The position numbers and the translations under genes were made by a program. 64,000 nucleotides of DNA, from positions 51,809-115,808 of the forward strand of contig NZ_JBBMFT010000007.1 of NCBI RefSeq assembly GCF_040095835.1. The letters are read 5' to 3'. The DNA is from Flavonifractor hominis. Lineage in GTDB: Bacteria; Bacillota; Clostridia; Oscillospirales; Oscillospiraceae. The notes under the pieces are model-generated. The model was not told where the DNA came from, did not search any database, and was given only the letters and a program-made list of their open reading frames with translations. Positions 35,611 to 45,480 of this stretch are shown one piece after another. Position 1 is the stretch's first letter. Each line of letters starts with the position of its first letter.

Positions 35611-38600
35611 ATGCGTAAGCACATCAGACGCTGTCTGTCCCTGTTGTTGGTGTTGACGCTGCTGCTGGGTATGGTACCGGCGGTGGCGGCCCAGACCGGG
35701 GAAAGCCAGCCATCCGTTGCTGAGTCCTTTACCGACTTCCCGTCGGACTGGTCCAGCACGGCGCTGGAGCACGCTGTGGAAAACGGCCTGCTCAACGGAA
35801 ACAACGGAAAGATCGATCCCCAGGGCCTGCTCAGCCGGGCCCAGATGGCCGCGGTGATCACCCGGGCCTTTGCCGCCGCTGAAACGGCGGATCTGTCCGG
35901 CTATACGGATGTGGCGGCCGGCGCGTGGTACTATGAGGCCATGCAGAAGGCAGTGGCCATGGGCGTGATGACGGGGGATGGGAGCCGGCTCAATCCCGAC
36001 GCGGCCATCACCCGTCAGGAGGCCATGACCGTACTGGCCCGGGCGTTCTGCCTGAGCGACGGCCCTGCCAGCACGCTCAATGCGTTCCAGGATGGGGCGG
36101 CAGTGGCCAGCTGGGCTGTGGGTCCGGTGGCGGCCATGGTGTCCGGTGGGTACATCAGTGGAGACGGCAGTGGCCGGCTCAATCCCACGGCCACCATTAC
36201 CCGGGCGGAGTTTGCCCAGGTCATGGACAATCTGGTGAAGTGCTATCTGCCTGCGGAGTTTGACGCGACGGTAGAGGGCAACGCCGTGGCCCGTGAGGCG
36301 GGTACGACCCTCACCGGTGCTCAGGTGACCGGGACGCTTGTACTGGCTGACGGTGTGGCGGATACGACTGTGAGCCTGACCGATACGAAGGTAAGCGACC
36401 GGCTGGTCGTCCGCGGCGGCGGCACCGTTCAGCTGACGGGCACAACCACGGTAGGCAGCCTCGTCGTGGCACGCAGCGGGGGCAGTGTGCGTCTGATCAA
36501 TGAGACGGATACGGCCCTGGATGTGACCGTGCGCAGCGATGTGGTGCTGGAAGGCGCTTTTGGCACTGTGACGGTGGATACGGAAGGTACCGTGGTAACT
36601 GCGGCGGAGGGCGCCGTGGTGGACCAGGTAGCGGTACAGGCCGACCATGTGAGCGTGACGGGCGAAGGTACGGTAAAGCAGGTCCAGATCTCCGATTCCG
36701 TCACTGGCACGGATGTGACGACCGAAGGCACCGAGATAGACGGGCAGCCTGATGCCGGAACCGGTGAGACCGGTAAGCCCGGGCACTCGGATGAGGACAA
36801 CGAGGGCCAGATCGTGGTGAGCGCGCTGGAGGATATGACTCTGACGGCAGGCGGCGAGGGTACCGCGGACGTGAGCGCCCAGCCTGCCGGATGCACGTTC
36901 TACGTTACCAGCAGCGATGAGCTTGTAGCCACCGCTTCCCTGAACGAGGGTGTGCTGACGGTCCACGCCTTGGCAGAGGGCACGGCACAGATCCGGGTGG
37001 AGGCCTCCCGCAACGGCTATAAGACCGGAACAGAGAGCTTTACGGTCACGGTAAAGGAGCCCGAGCCGGAGCAGGGGACCATCACCATCGCGCCCCTGTC
37101 CCCCATGGAGCTGGAGGTGGGCGCCAGCGCTGACGCGGCGGTGAGCGCCGTAGCCAGCAACGGCAACACGGTGACCCTGTCGGCCGTTTCCGGCGATCCC
37201 ACCGTGGCCAGCGTTGCCCTGACCGGGAAGACCCTGACCGTGACCGGTGTGGCCCAGGGCGAGACCACCATCACGGTGACGGCCAGCGCCGCCAATTGCC
37301 CCGATGCGCAGCAGAGCTTTACCGTTACGGTAAAGGAGCCTGAGCCGGAGCAGGGGACCATCACCATCGCGCCCCTGCCTGCCATGGAGCTGGAGGTGGG
37401 CGCCAGCGCTGACGTGACGGTGAGCGCCGCGGCCAGCAACGGCAACGCAGTGACCCTGTCGGCCGCTTCCGGCGATCCCGCTGTGGCCGGCGTTACCCTG
37501 ACCGGTGAGACTCTGACCGTGACCGGCGTGGCCCAGGGCGAGACCACCATCACGGTGACGGCCAGCGCCGCCAACTGTCCCGACGTGCAGCAGAGCTTTG
37601 CCGTCACGGTGGCCGATCCCGCTGCCCAGACCGATGGACGTATGGTCTTTAATTTCAATTCCGGCTGGATGTTCTCCAAGGGACAGGGCTATAACAACTC
37701 TGAGTCCAACCGGGCGGACAAGGAAGAAGTGGTGGTCATCCCTGACACCGAGACGCCCTGGGCGACGGACTATGTGATGGGAGACACCTGGGAGAGTGTC
37801 AGCCTGCCCCACACCTATAACGATGTGGATACCTTCGATAACTTTACCGAGACGGGTATGAACGGCGAGCGCAGCGTCTACGGCGGCACCGCCTGGTACA
37901 AAAAGACCTTTACCATTCCCGCCGAGTATGAGGGCAAGAAGGTCTTCCTGGAGTTTGAGGCCGCCCGTCAGGCTGCCGAGGTCTATGTAAATGGCCAGAA
38001 GCTGGAGGGCAAGAGCGAAAACGGCTTTATCCCCTTTGGCTATGATCTGACTCCCTATCTGAACTTCGGCGGGGAGAACGATATCACCGTCATGACCGAC
38101 AACTCCTTCCCCTACTATCACATCGGTGAGGACGGCTCCAAGAACGAGCTGAGCTGGGCCGATTCCCACTGGCATCCCAACAACGGCGGACTGTATCGCA
38201 ACGCGTATCTGTATGTCACCGATCCGCTGCACATCACCCTGCCGCTGTACAGCTTCCTGGAGACCCAGGGTACCTATGTATACACCCAGAATGAGACCGA
38301 TACCTCCGCTGAGGTGGTAATGGATGCGGAGATCCAGAACGAGTATGACGAAGCCCGGACCTTCACCTATGTGTCCGAGGTGGTGGATATGGACGGCAAG
38401 GTGGTCCTCACCGCCCAGAGCGAGGAGCTGACCCTGGAGCCCGGGGCCAAGGAGGTCTTCCATCTGACCGGGACGCTGGACAATCCCAAGCGCTGGTCCA
38501 CCGAGTATCCCTATCTCTACGAGGTGGTCTCCAAGGTTCTGGTGGACGGGAAGGAAGTGGACTCCACCACCACGCCGCTGGGCGTGCGCACCTTCCGCTT

Positions 38601-41600
38601 TACCAATGACAGCGGCTTCTTCCTGAATGAGAACTACGTCAAGCTTCAGGGCTGGGGCCAGAAGCCCACCGACGAGTGGGCCGGCCTGGGCGCGGCCTAT
38701 CCCGACTGGATGCACGCCTTTACCCAGGAACTGATCAAAGACGCCGGCGGCAACTTCATCCGCTGGGGCCACTGCGCCGGTTCCCCCACGCAGATCGCCA
38801 TCTCCGACCAGTATGGCATCGTTACCCTGCAGCCCGGCGTGGACGGCGAAGGCAGCACCGTGGGCGGCGTGTACAGCGAGTTGTCCTATGAGGTGCGCAA
38901 AAACGCCTTCCGGGACATGATCATCTACTACCGCAATAACCCCTCCATCTTCCTGTGGGAGCTGGGCAACCAGAGTATGCCCGATGAGGAGGCCAAGGCC
39001 CTGACCGAGATCGTCTACACCTACGACCATCACGGCATGACCGACCCCTCGGACAAACACAACAGCGGCTCCTACGATGAGACCGAGGACGCCTCCAACC
39101 GCCTCCTCGCCGTACGCCGGGGCAACAGCGTCATGTCCAAGTATGTGGACGTGTCGGTTACCACCGAGGGCGGCTGGGAGCTCAAGAGCGACGGTAAGCC
39201 CGGCGTAGAGGGTGAGTACAACCGCGAGGAGGCCCGCCGGGGTGTCTGGGACCGGTATACCCCCGGCTTTGAGGACTTCAAGACCCCCAGCGGCAGCAGC
39301 TATAACCTGACCGACGAGCAGTTCGCTGTCAACCAGGTCTCCAACTATGCCAAGATCTCCTCCAGCGACCACAGCGGCGGCGGCAACTGGATCTTCTCCG
39401 ACTCCACCAGCCACGGCCGTGTGTACTCCGAAGTCTCCCGGGCCAGCGGTGAGGTGGATGCGGTGCGTCTGCCCAAGGAGGCCTACTATACCCTGTCTAC
39501 CATCTACACCGACGAGACCGACGTCTATCTGGTGGGCCACTGGAACTACCCAGAGGGCACGGTGAAGGACGTCTATGCGACCTCCGACGCGGCCACTGTC
39601 AAGCTGGTGGTGACGGACGAGAACGGCGAGAAGACGGAGTACGACGGGGTCAAATCCAACGGCTATCTCTTCACCTTCCAGAATGTTCAGTACGTCCCCG
39701 GCGAGGCGACTGCCATTGCCTATGACAAGGAGGGCAATGAGGTGGGCCGCTCCACCAAGGCGACCCACGGCGAGGCTGTGGCTCTGCGCATCACGCCCAT
39801 TACAGGTCCTCAGGGCCTGCTGGCCAACGGCTCGGATATCCTGCTGCTGGACGTGGAGGCCGTGGACGCAGAGGGCAACCGCTGCCTTACCTTTGACGGG
39901 ACGGTAAACGGTCTGAAGACCGAGTTCACCATCAACGACGACAACGGCTGCAGCGTGTGGCGGGGCGGCTACAACAGCGGCATTGAGCACTCCACCAACA
40001 ACAAGTACCTCTATCTGCAGGGCGGCATCAACCGTGTGGCGGTGCGCACCACCATGAAGGCGGGAGACATTACCGTCACCGCTTCCACCGAGGGACTGGA
40101 GAGCGCCACCATTACCGTGACCAGTCAGCCGGTGGACAACACCGGCGGCCTGAGCACGGTGATGAACGAGTTTAAGACCTTGCCGTTGGGCGAGGACCCG
40201 GGCGTGGGTGACGGCGAAAAGCCGGAGATCGACGACGGCACCGTCACGGAGCAGAAGTCGGCTCTGATGAAGGAGTCCTCCTACACCGGCAGCGACGGGG
40301 AGTTCAACGTCTGCTTCCCCGCCATCCCCGGCGAGCGGGTGTACAGCGATGAGAAGGAGATCGTCTTCGGCGACCTGCCCATCGAGCTGCTCAACAGCGA
40401 GTACCTCCAGATCCCCCAGGCCGACGCCAACCTGACCGGCGCCACCGACGTGCTGCAGCTGCGTTTTGCCCGGGATGTGGACCTCTACATTGCCCACGAC
40501 GATACCATCCAGCCCCGGCCCGCCTGGATTACGGAGGGCTACACCGATACCGGTATGGACATTACGATCAACGGCCATACCCACTCGGTGTTTACCAAGT
40601 CCTTTAAAAACGATGAGAGCGTTACCCTCTTCAGCAACGTGGCTGAGGATATGACCCAGGGCGGCAACCAGTACGTGGTGTTCGTCAAGGAGGACGGCCA
40701 GGAGACCACCTTCCTCTCCGACAACTTTGAAGGCCAGACCGTAGGCGAGGCGCCTCTGGGCTGGGTGGTGAACACCGCACCCGACACCAGCGCCAAGATC
40801 GTGGAGCTGGACGGCAACAAGGCCCTGGAGCTGCTGGATACCAATACCGGCAGTGCGCCCAATATGGCCCTGGTCAGCCGCAAGTTCCTGCCCCAGTCGG
40901 GGAAATTCGCGGTGGAGTACCGCATCTATGACTATGACCTGACCGCAGCCGGTAAGGCACAGGACTACGTACGTATCCTGCTGCACAAGGGTGAGCCCAA
41001 CTCTGACCCCAACGTCCACGACGGCACGGTGGTGGAAAGCTACCTGCGCAGCAACTCCACCCTCTCCGCCCGCTATTATGAGGGCAGCACCCGTAAGGAC
41101 CTGACGGTCCAGCAGCTGACGGCGGAGCACTGGTACAAGATCCGCTACATCGTGGATATGGACAACGCCAGCTATGACATCTATGTGGACGACCAGCTGG
41201 CCAAGTCGGGCGTCAAGTTCCGCAACAATCTGGACTTTGTGGATCACCTGATCCTGGGGTCCGGCGGCGGCAGCGGTACCCACGTGCTTATCGACGATGT
41301 GAAGGTGGAGCTCATCGACAGCGCTCTGAGCTCCATCGAGGTCAACGGCGCGCCGCTGAGTGGTTTTGATCCGGATACGACCTCTTATGAGCACACCCTG
41401 CCCTTCGGCACCGAGCAGGCCCCCGTGGTGACTGCCACGGCCCGGGACCCCTACGCCACGGTAGACATCACCCAGCCGGAGAGCACCACCGGTACCGCCA
41501 CCATCGTGGTCACTGCCCTGACCGGCGGCCAGACCACTTATACGGTGCGCTTCCAGGTGGCCGGAGCCCTGAACGAGACGCTGGATGACATCACTCTGGA

Positions 41601-42459
41601 CGGCGTCTCCCTGAAGGGCTTCCAGAGCGATACCCACAGCTACGAGATCGTACTGGCGCCCGAGGCGGAGTATCCCCAGGTCAAGGGCACGGCCCCCGAT
41701 CCCTCCGACGAGGTCGTGGTGACCCAGGCCACCCAGGAGAATCCTGTGGCCACCCTCACCGTCAACGGCACGGGAGTGTACACCATCTCCTTCACCAAGG
41801 CCGAGTATGAGCTCCAGGACGACTTTGACGGAGCGGAGCTGAGCTCGGTCTGGACCCAGAACACCTCTGCCGCTACTCAGGATACCGCTACTCTGGTGGA
41901 GGTGGACGGCCGGGGCAATGTGCTCAACCTGGCCGATACGGGCAGCACCATGCTCTTTGTCCATGGCCAGCTGGCCCACGAGTACACCACCACCGACCTG
42001 GCGGGCAAGAAGATCGTATTGGAGTGGGAGCTCAACCCGGGCGATGCCCAGCAGTGGATCCGCGGGCTGTTCTCCAAGTCCAATGACTGCTCGGACAACA
42101 ACGGCAAGGCCGACATGGCCGTGGAGGTATACACCAGTGTGGCCTCCAAGGGTGCCGGCGACGTACAGTACAAAAACGAAGTGGACGGCGGAAACGTGAA
42201 GCTCTCGCCTCCGGCGAACAGCGGTACGGTAAAGAACGGCCAGTGGAACACCATGAAGCTGGAGGTCATGCCCGACAGCGGCACCTTCCGCATCACCGTC
42301 AACGGCGTCAGCTTTGTGGGAGACACGGACGGAGCTGTCCGCCTCAACGATGGGGATCAGACCCGGTTCTCCTTCGTTCAGTTTGGCACTGGCGGCGGCG
42401 CTACGGGCACCGTACAGATCGACAACGTCCGGGTGTACGTGTGCAGCGATATTGACTGA
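35611..42459 (+). CDS. Giant S-layer-anchored glycoside hydrolase family 2-like protein
   Basis: A 2282-residue surface protein. Order: signal peptide (1-27, AVAA end); three SLH domains (about 40-87, 97-145, 157-207) for cell-wall attachment; a beta-rich repeat region (220-400); Ig-like domains including a 93-residue tandem duplication (481-666); a GH2-like core with sugar-binding, Ig and TIM-barrel parts (675 to about 1290); a DUF4982-like domain around HWNYPEG; a lectin-like domain (about 1700-1905); two cadherin-like domains; and a final lectin-like domain (about 2072-2282). The expected catalytic acid/base motif GNE reads GNQ (Gln1121); the likely nucleophile Glu1202 (VEGEYN) is present. 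It probably binds or cuts host or plant glycans. ATG at 35611 follows GAGGAGG. Confidence 0.85.
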   Translation: MRKHIRRCLSLLLVLTLLLGMVPAVAAQTGESQPSVAESFTDFPSDWSSTALEHAVENGLLNGNNGKIDPQGLLSRAQMAAVITRAFAAAETADLSGYTDVAAGAWYYEAMQKAVAMGVMTGDGSRLNPDAAITRQEAMTVLARAFCLSDGPASTLNAFQDGAAVASWAVGPVAAMVSGGYISGDGSGRLNPTATITRAEFAQVMDNLVKCYLPAEFDATVEGNAVAREAGTTLTGAQVTGTLVLADGVADTTVSLTDTKVSDRLVVRGGGTVQLTGTTTVGSLVVARSGGSVRLINETDTALDVTVRSDVVLEGAFGTVTVDTEGTVVTAAEGAVVDQVAVQADHVSVTGEGTVKQVQISDSVTGTDVTTEGTEIDGQPDAGTGETGKPGHSDEDNEGQIVVSALEDMTLTAGGEGTADVSAQPAGCTFYVTSSDELVATASLNEGVLTVHALAEGTAQIRVEASRNGYKTGTESFTVTVKEPEPEQGTITIAPLSPMELEVGASADAAVSAVASNGNTVTLSAVSGDPTVASVALTGKTLTVTGVAQGETTITVTASAANCPDAQQSFTVTVKEPEPEQGTITIAPLPAMELEVGASADVTVSAAASNGNAVTLSAASGDPAVAGVTLTGETLTVTGVAQGETTITVTASAANCPDVQQSFAVTVADPAAQTDGRMVFNFNSGWMFSKGQGYNNSESNRADKEEVVVIPDTETPWATDYVMGDTWESVSLPHTYNDVDTFDNFTETGMNGERSVYGGTAWYKKTFTIPAEYEGKKVFLEFEAARQAAEVYVNGQKLEGKSENGFIPFGYDLTPYLNFGGENDITVMTDNSFPYYHIGEDGSKNELSWADSHWHPNNGGLYRNAYLYVTDPLHITLPLYSFLETQGTYVYTQNETDTSAEVVMDAEIQNEYDEARTFTYVSEVVDMDGKVVLTAQSEELTLEPGAKEVFHLTGTLDNPKRWSTEYPYLYEVVSKVLVDGKEVDSTTTPLGVRTFRFTNDSGFFLNENYVKLQGWGQKPTDEWAGLGAAYPDWMHAFTQELIKDAGGNFIRWGHCAGSPTQIAISDQYGIVTLQPGVDGEGSTVGGVYSELSYEVRKNAFRDMIIYYRNNPSIFLWELGNQSMPDEEAKALTEIVYTYDHHGMTDPSDKHNSGSYDETEDASNRLLAVRRGNSVMSKYVDVSVTTEGGWELKSDGKPGVEGEYNREEARRGVWDRYTPGFEDFKTPSGSSYNLTDEQFAVNQVSNYAKISSSDHSGGGNWIFSDSTSHGRVYSEVSRASGEVDAVRLPKEAYYTLSTIYTDETDVYLVGHWNYPEGTVKDVYATSDAATVKLVVTDENGEKTEYDGVKSNGYLFTFQNVQYVPGEATAIAYDKEGNEVGRSTKATHGEAVALRITPITGPQGLLANGSDILLLDVEAVDAEGNRCLTFDGTVNGLKTEFTINDDNGCSVWRGGYNSGIEHSTNNKYLYLQGGINRVAVRTTMKAGDITVTASTEGLESATITVTSQPVDNTGGLSTVMNEFKTLPLGEDPGVGDGEKPEIDDGTVTEQKSALMKESSYTGSDGEFNVCFPAIPGERVYSDEKEIVFGDLPIELLNSEYLQIPQADANLTGATDVLQLRFARDVDLYIAHDDTIQPRPAWITEGYTDTGMDITINGHTHSVFTKSFKNDESVTLFSNVAEDMTQGGNQYVVFVKEDGQETTFLSDNFEGQTVGEAPLGWVVNTAPDTSAKIVELDGNKALELLDTNTGSAPNMALVSRKFLPQSGKFAVEYRIYDYDLTAAGKAQDYVRILLHKGEPNSDPNVHDGTVVESYLRSNSTLSARYYEGSTRKDLTVQQLTAEHWYKIRYIVDMDNASYDIYVDDQLAKSGVKFRNNLDFVDHLILGSGGGSGTHVLIDDVKVELIDSALSSIEVNGAPLSGFDPDTTSYEHTLPFGTEQAPVVTATARDPYATVDITQPESTTGTATIVVTALTGGQTTYTVRFQVAGALNETLDDITLDGVSLKGFQSDTHSYEIVLAPEAEYPQVKGTAPDPSDEVVVTQATQENPVATLTVNGTGVYTISFTKAEYELQDDFDGAELSSVWTQNTSAATQDTATLVEVDGRGNVLNLADTGSTMLFVHGQLAHEYTTTDLAGKKIVLEWELNPGDAQQWIRGLFSKSNDCSDNNGKADMAVEVYTSVASKGAGDVQYKNEVDGGNVKLSPPANSGTVKNGQWNTMKLEVMPDSGTFRITVNGVSFVGDTDGAVRLNDGDQTRFSFVQFGTGGGATGTVQIDNVRVYVCSDID
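37051..37608 (+). repeat. Tandem 279-base repeat (two Ig-like domains)
   Basis: 37051-37329 and 37330-37608 are near-identical, each 93 codons, starting at GTAAAGGAGCC. Each encodes one Ig-like domain. The small number of differences points to a recent duplication. Confidence 0.9.
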
Positions 42460-42479
42460 GTTTACAGCATAGACATTCA

Positions 42480-42519
42480 GCGGGCCGGGGCCGGCGGTCA
42501 ACCACCGGCCCCGGCCCGC
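42480..42519 (+). terminator. Strong GC hairpin after the giant surface protein gene
   Basis: A 15-base perfect stem, GCGGGCCGGGGCCGG with CCGGCCCCGGCCCGC, around a ten-base loop. No T-run follows, so it may be a weak terminator or an mRNA-end stabiliser. It lies between the surface protein gene and the membrane methyltransferase-fold gene. Confidence 0.55.
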
Positions 42520-42559
42520 ATCCTGCCGTAGAGCAGGGATACCCGGAAGGAGCGATTGC

Positions 42560-44950
42560 ATGAAGTATCTGCCCATCAAGCTGGCGGCCCTGTTTACAGG
42601 TATCGCCGCGCTGATGTTTGAGCTGATCTGGACCCGGTATCTGGGGATCCTGCTGGGCAGTTCTACCTATGCGGTGGGCACGGTGACGGCCTGCTACATG
42701 GTGGGACTGGCCCTGGGCAGCTTTCTGTTGGGAGCGTTGGCCGGACGGCGCCCCATGGTGGCCGCGCTGGCGGCCATGGGCGGCTTTGGCGTGCTGTGCC
42801 TGCTCTCACCCCTGACCTATCGGGCGGTGCGGGCGTTGTCCGTCCAGCTGGGGGGCGGGCTGGGAGCGCGGGTGGCCGTGAGCTTTGCTGCCCTGCTGCT
42901 GCCTACGATCTTGGTGGGAGGTATGATTCCCGCTCTGGCGGTGCTGGCGCGACGCCGGGTAGGGGAGGGTGCCCTCTATGCCTTCCACACCCTTGGCTCG
43001 GTGTTGGGAGCCGGGGTCGCCGGCTTCTGGACCATTGGAACGCTGGGACTGAGCGGGAGCGCCGCTGTGGCTGGCGGCATGGCTATACTGTCCTGGGGAC
43101 TGGCAGGCTGGCGGCGGCCAGAGCCTCCCCTGCCCCAGACGGCCGCCCCGGCTGGACGGACTTACCCCGTGTTCCTGCGGCGGGCGGCGGTGGCGGTATA
43201 TACCATTTCGGGCTTTACCGCCATGGCGTTCCAGATGTATCAGACCAAGCTGCTGACCTGGTTCTTCATGGACAGCGCCTATGACTTTGCCATTATTCTG
43301 ATGGTTTTCCTCACGGGGTCGGCGCTGGGCAACTTCCTCTTTTCCGCTGTGGCCCGTCGGGAGACAGACCACACCGCCTGGCTCATGGGCAGCCAGCTGC
43401 TGGTAGGCGTGTTCAGCGTGCTGGGCGTGCTGCTGGCCCAGCAACTGCCCTACTGGACCGAGCACATCCAGCGGACCAGCCAGCTGGTTCCTCAGTTTGG
43501 CGACGGCGCCTGGCTGATGGCCGTGCTGTGCAAGGCTGGAGTGGCCGCCCTCTTTCTGCTGCCGGTGACGGTGCTGTGGGGCGGTGCGTTCCCCCTGGTC
43601 AGCCGGATCTGCAGGGGAGAGGAGGCCCGTCAGGGCGCACGGCTTGGCTGGATGCTGGGGTGGAATACCGTGGGTTCGGCTGCCGGTTCCCTGCTGGGCA
43701 GCTTTGTCATGGTCCCGCTGGTGGGCTGGCGGGGGTCTATCCTGGTCAACGCCGGGCTCAATGTGCTGGCGTTTCTCATCCTCTTTGCCTTCTGGCAGAG
43801 AACCGCGGCACGGCGACGGGGGCTGTGTGCGGCGGCGGTGATACCTGTGGCCATGGCGGTGTTGCTGCCGGAATGGAACCGGTTTGAGATGTCCACTTCC
43901 TTCCTGGCGCCGGGACAGGATGTGGAAGGGTACGTGGATTACCTCTATTACCAGGAGGATGCCTACGGCGTCACTACGGTGGTGGATTTTCTGCCAAGTG
44001 CCCAGAAATATCTGATTACCAACCGCCTTTACTGCCAGAATACCTCAGTGATGGGGGGCGCGGAGGATCACCGCCGGCTGGGGTATATCCCCTTGCTCCT
44101 GAAGCCGGATGCCGAGACCATGCTTGTCACCGGCCTGGGAGCCGGCATAACGCTGGACGGCGCGGCCTCCCGCAGCAGTGTGCAGGTGGATTGCGTAGAG
44201 ATCTCCGAGGCGGTCATCGAAGCGGCCCGCTGTTTTGAAGAGGAGAACCACGGCGTGCTGGACCGGGAGAACGTCACCGTGATCGCCGACGACGCCCGCA
44301 GCTATGTGGCCCGGTGTGAGGAGACCTATGATCTCATCGTGGCGGATATCTTCTTCCCCATGAGCTCCGGGTCGGGAAACCTGTTCAGCCGGGAGTACTA
44401 TACCGACTGCCTGGCCCGGCTGAGTGAGGACGGCCTGATGATCCAGTGGCTGCCCCTGCATCAGTTTTCCGAGCAGACGCTGGAGATTGCCCTCAACACC
44501 TTTGCCGAGGTGTTTGACTATGCCTACCTATGGTATGGCCTGATTGGCGATTCCACGCCGGTGGCGGGCATTGTGGGTAGCAGGCAGCCCTTGGAGCTGT
44601 CTTTGGAAGAAGTGGAGGCGGTCTATGCGCAGGAACCGGAACTGGCAGAGCAGCTGGCACAGACTGCGCTGGACGACCCTTACATGTTCCTCAGCCACTT
44701 CATTGCGCCTGTTTATTATGACAGTGCCTTGCCTGTCAATACCGACGACCGGCCGGTACTGGAATACCTTACCCCCCGTATCCAGCAGGACTATGCCGTC
44801 TGCGGTCGGGAGAATTTGGCGGCGCTGACGCAGGCCAAGCAGAGTACGCTCACTTGTCTGGAGGATACTCCGGCGCTGGACAGCGTCCTTATGGAGCAAT
44901 ACGACCAGGAGATCCGGGACTTTGCCGGGCTTTTTACACAGGAAGATTAA
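42560..44950 (+). CDS. Membrane spermidine-synthase-like protein
   Basis: A 796-residue fusion. The N-terminal about 430 residues hold some ten to twelve hydrophobic segments, starting with MKYLPIKLAALFTGIAALMFELIWTRYLG, the usual start of the membrane-fused spermidine synthase group. The C-terminal half has the Rossmann methyltransferase-like fold: LVTGLGAGITLDGAA, then VDCVEISEAVIEAA and the DDARSYV/DLIVADIF segments. Whether it makes polyamines is doubtful; many of these fusions lack a proven activity, and no S-adenosylmethionine decarboxylase gene is near. AAGGAGCGATTGC precedes the ATG. Confidence 0.8.
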   Translation: MKYLPIKLAALFTGIAALMFELIWTRYLGILLGSSTYAVGTVTACYMVGLALGSFLLGALAGRRPMVAALAAMGGFGVLCLLSPLTYRAVRALSVQLGGGLGARVAVSFAALLLPTILVGGMIPALAVLARRRVGEGALYAFHTLGSVLGAGVAGFWTIGTLGLSGSAAVAGGMAILSWGLAGWRRPEPPLPQTAAPAGRTYPVFLRRAAVAVYTISGFTAMAFQMYQTKLLTWFFMDSAYDFAIILMVFLTGSALGNFLFSAVARRETDHTAWLMGSQLLVGVFSVLGVLLAQQLPYWTEHIQRTSQLVPQFGDGAWLMAVLCKAGVAALFLLPVTVLWGGAFPLVSRICRGEEARQGARLGWMLGWNTVGSAAGSLLGSFVMVPLVGWRGSILVNAGLNVLAFLILFAFWQRTAARRRGLCAAAVIPVAMAVLLPEWNRFEMSTSFLAPGQDVEGYVDYLYYQEDAYGVTTVVDFLPSAQKYLITNRLYCQNTSVMGGAEDHRRLGYIPLLLKPDAETMLVTGLGAGITLDGAASRSSVQVDCVEISEAVIEAARCFEEENHGVLDRENVTVIADDARSYVARCEETYDLIVADIFFPMSSGSGNLFSREYYTDCLARLSEDGLMIQWLPLHQFSEQTLEIALNTFAEVFDYAYLWYGLIGDSTPVAGIVGSRQPLELSLEEVEAVYAQEPELAEQLAQTALDDPYMFLSHFIAPVYYDSALPVNTDDRPVLEYLTPRIQQDYAVCGRENLAALTQAKQSTLTCLEDTPALDSVLMEQYDQEIRDFAGLFTQED

Positions 44951-44958
44951 AACCAAAC

Positions 44959-44999
44959 GGCCCGCACGCTGCAGAAGCAGTGTGCGGGCCATTATTTCT
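44959..44999 (+). terminator. Terminator of the spermidine-synthase-like gene
   Basis: GGCCCGCAC and CTGC pair with GCAG and GTGCGGGCC, followed by ATTATTTCT, a modest T-rich tail. Confidence 0.65.
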
Positions 45000-45011
45000 A
45001 AGCTTAGGCAG

Positions 45012-45040
45012 GAAAAAACCGCCCATGGGCGGGCGGTTTT
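45012..45040 (-). terminator. Terminator of the 35-residue ORF
   Basis: On the minus strand ACCGCCC, loop GCCCAT, GGGCGGTTTTTT, directly overlapping the stop codon of the small ORF. Confidence 0.75.
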
Positions 45041-45147
45041 TAGCGGTCGCTGGCCAGCCAGTCGGGCGAAGCGCGGAAAATCAGATCATCCACATCCTCA
45101 TGGGTGTCTGTAGCCTGGGCCGGTTCCTCATAGTGTTGCCGCTTCAT
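45040..45147 (-). CDS. Small 35-residue acidic protein
   Basis: A short frame beginning MKRQHYEEPAQATDTHEDVD and ending in DWLASDR. GGAGGG lies seven bases before the ATG, and an intrinsic terminator follows the stop at once, so it has a complete gene architecture. It is hydrophilic and acidic, with no membrane segment. I do not recognise it. The codon use fits the window. It stands between the spermidine-synthase-like gene and the tRNA operon and could be a real small protein missed by length cut-offs. Confidence 0.6.
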   Translation of the reverse strand: MKRQHYEEPAQATDTHEDVDDLIFRASPDWLASDR

Positions 45148-45244
45148 GCGGATCCCTCCTTCATTGGTGATGTACACCTCAGTATATTCCAGATGCTGGG
45201 AGAATGTGCGGGAGTTCTGTCGGAGAAAAATTTAAAGATTGGGG

Positions 45245-45273
45245 TTGACAATTACAAGTGCTTATGATATTCT
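45245..45273 (+). promoter_or_regulatory. Sigma-A promoter of the tRNA operon
   Basis: TTGACA, a 17-base spacer, TATTCT, about 40 bases before tRNA-Leu. Confidence 0.85.
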
Positions 45274-45285
45274 AAATAAGCACTT
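45256..45285. promoter_or_regulatory. Inverted repeat over the -10 box of the tRNA promoter
   Basis: AAGTGCTTAT, ten bases, ATAAGCACTT: ten-base perfect arms that bracket the -10 box. It could be an operator or a promoter-proximal hairpin. Confidence 0.5.
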
Positions 45286-45312
45286 AAAACAAGAGAGACT
45301 GGAGCCCTCCAC

Positions 45313-45399
45313 GCCGGAGTGGCGGAATTGGCAGACGCCCGGGACTTAAAATCCTGTGGGAGCGATCCCGTGCCGGTTCGAGCCCGGTCTCCGGCACCA
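45313..45399 (+). tRNA. tRNA-Leu(UAA)
   Basis: An 87-base gene with CCA encoded. Acceptor arms GCCGGAG/CTCCGGC, a D-arm with GGCAGACGC, anticodon loop CTTAAAA (anticodon TAA), a long class II variable arm and T-loop TTCGAGC. It is the first of two tRNAs in the operon. Confidence 0.96.
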
Positions 45400-45402
45400 T
45401 AT

Positions 45403-45479
<77 letters not shown>

Positions 45480-45480
45480 T

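Noticed and set aside
35416..42579. Minus-strand frame of 2387 codons
   Set aside because: Antisense shadow of the giant SLH/GH2 gene; His/Val/Gly-rich low-complexity translation with no domain and no ribosome site.
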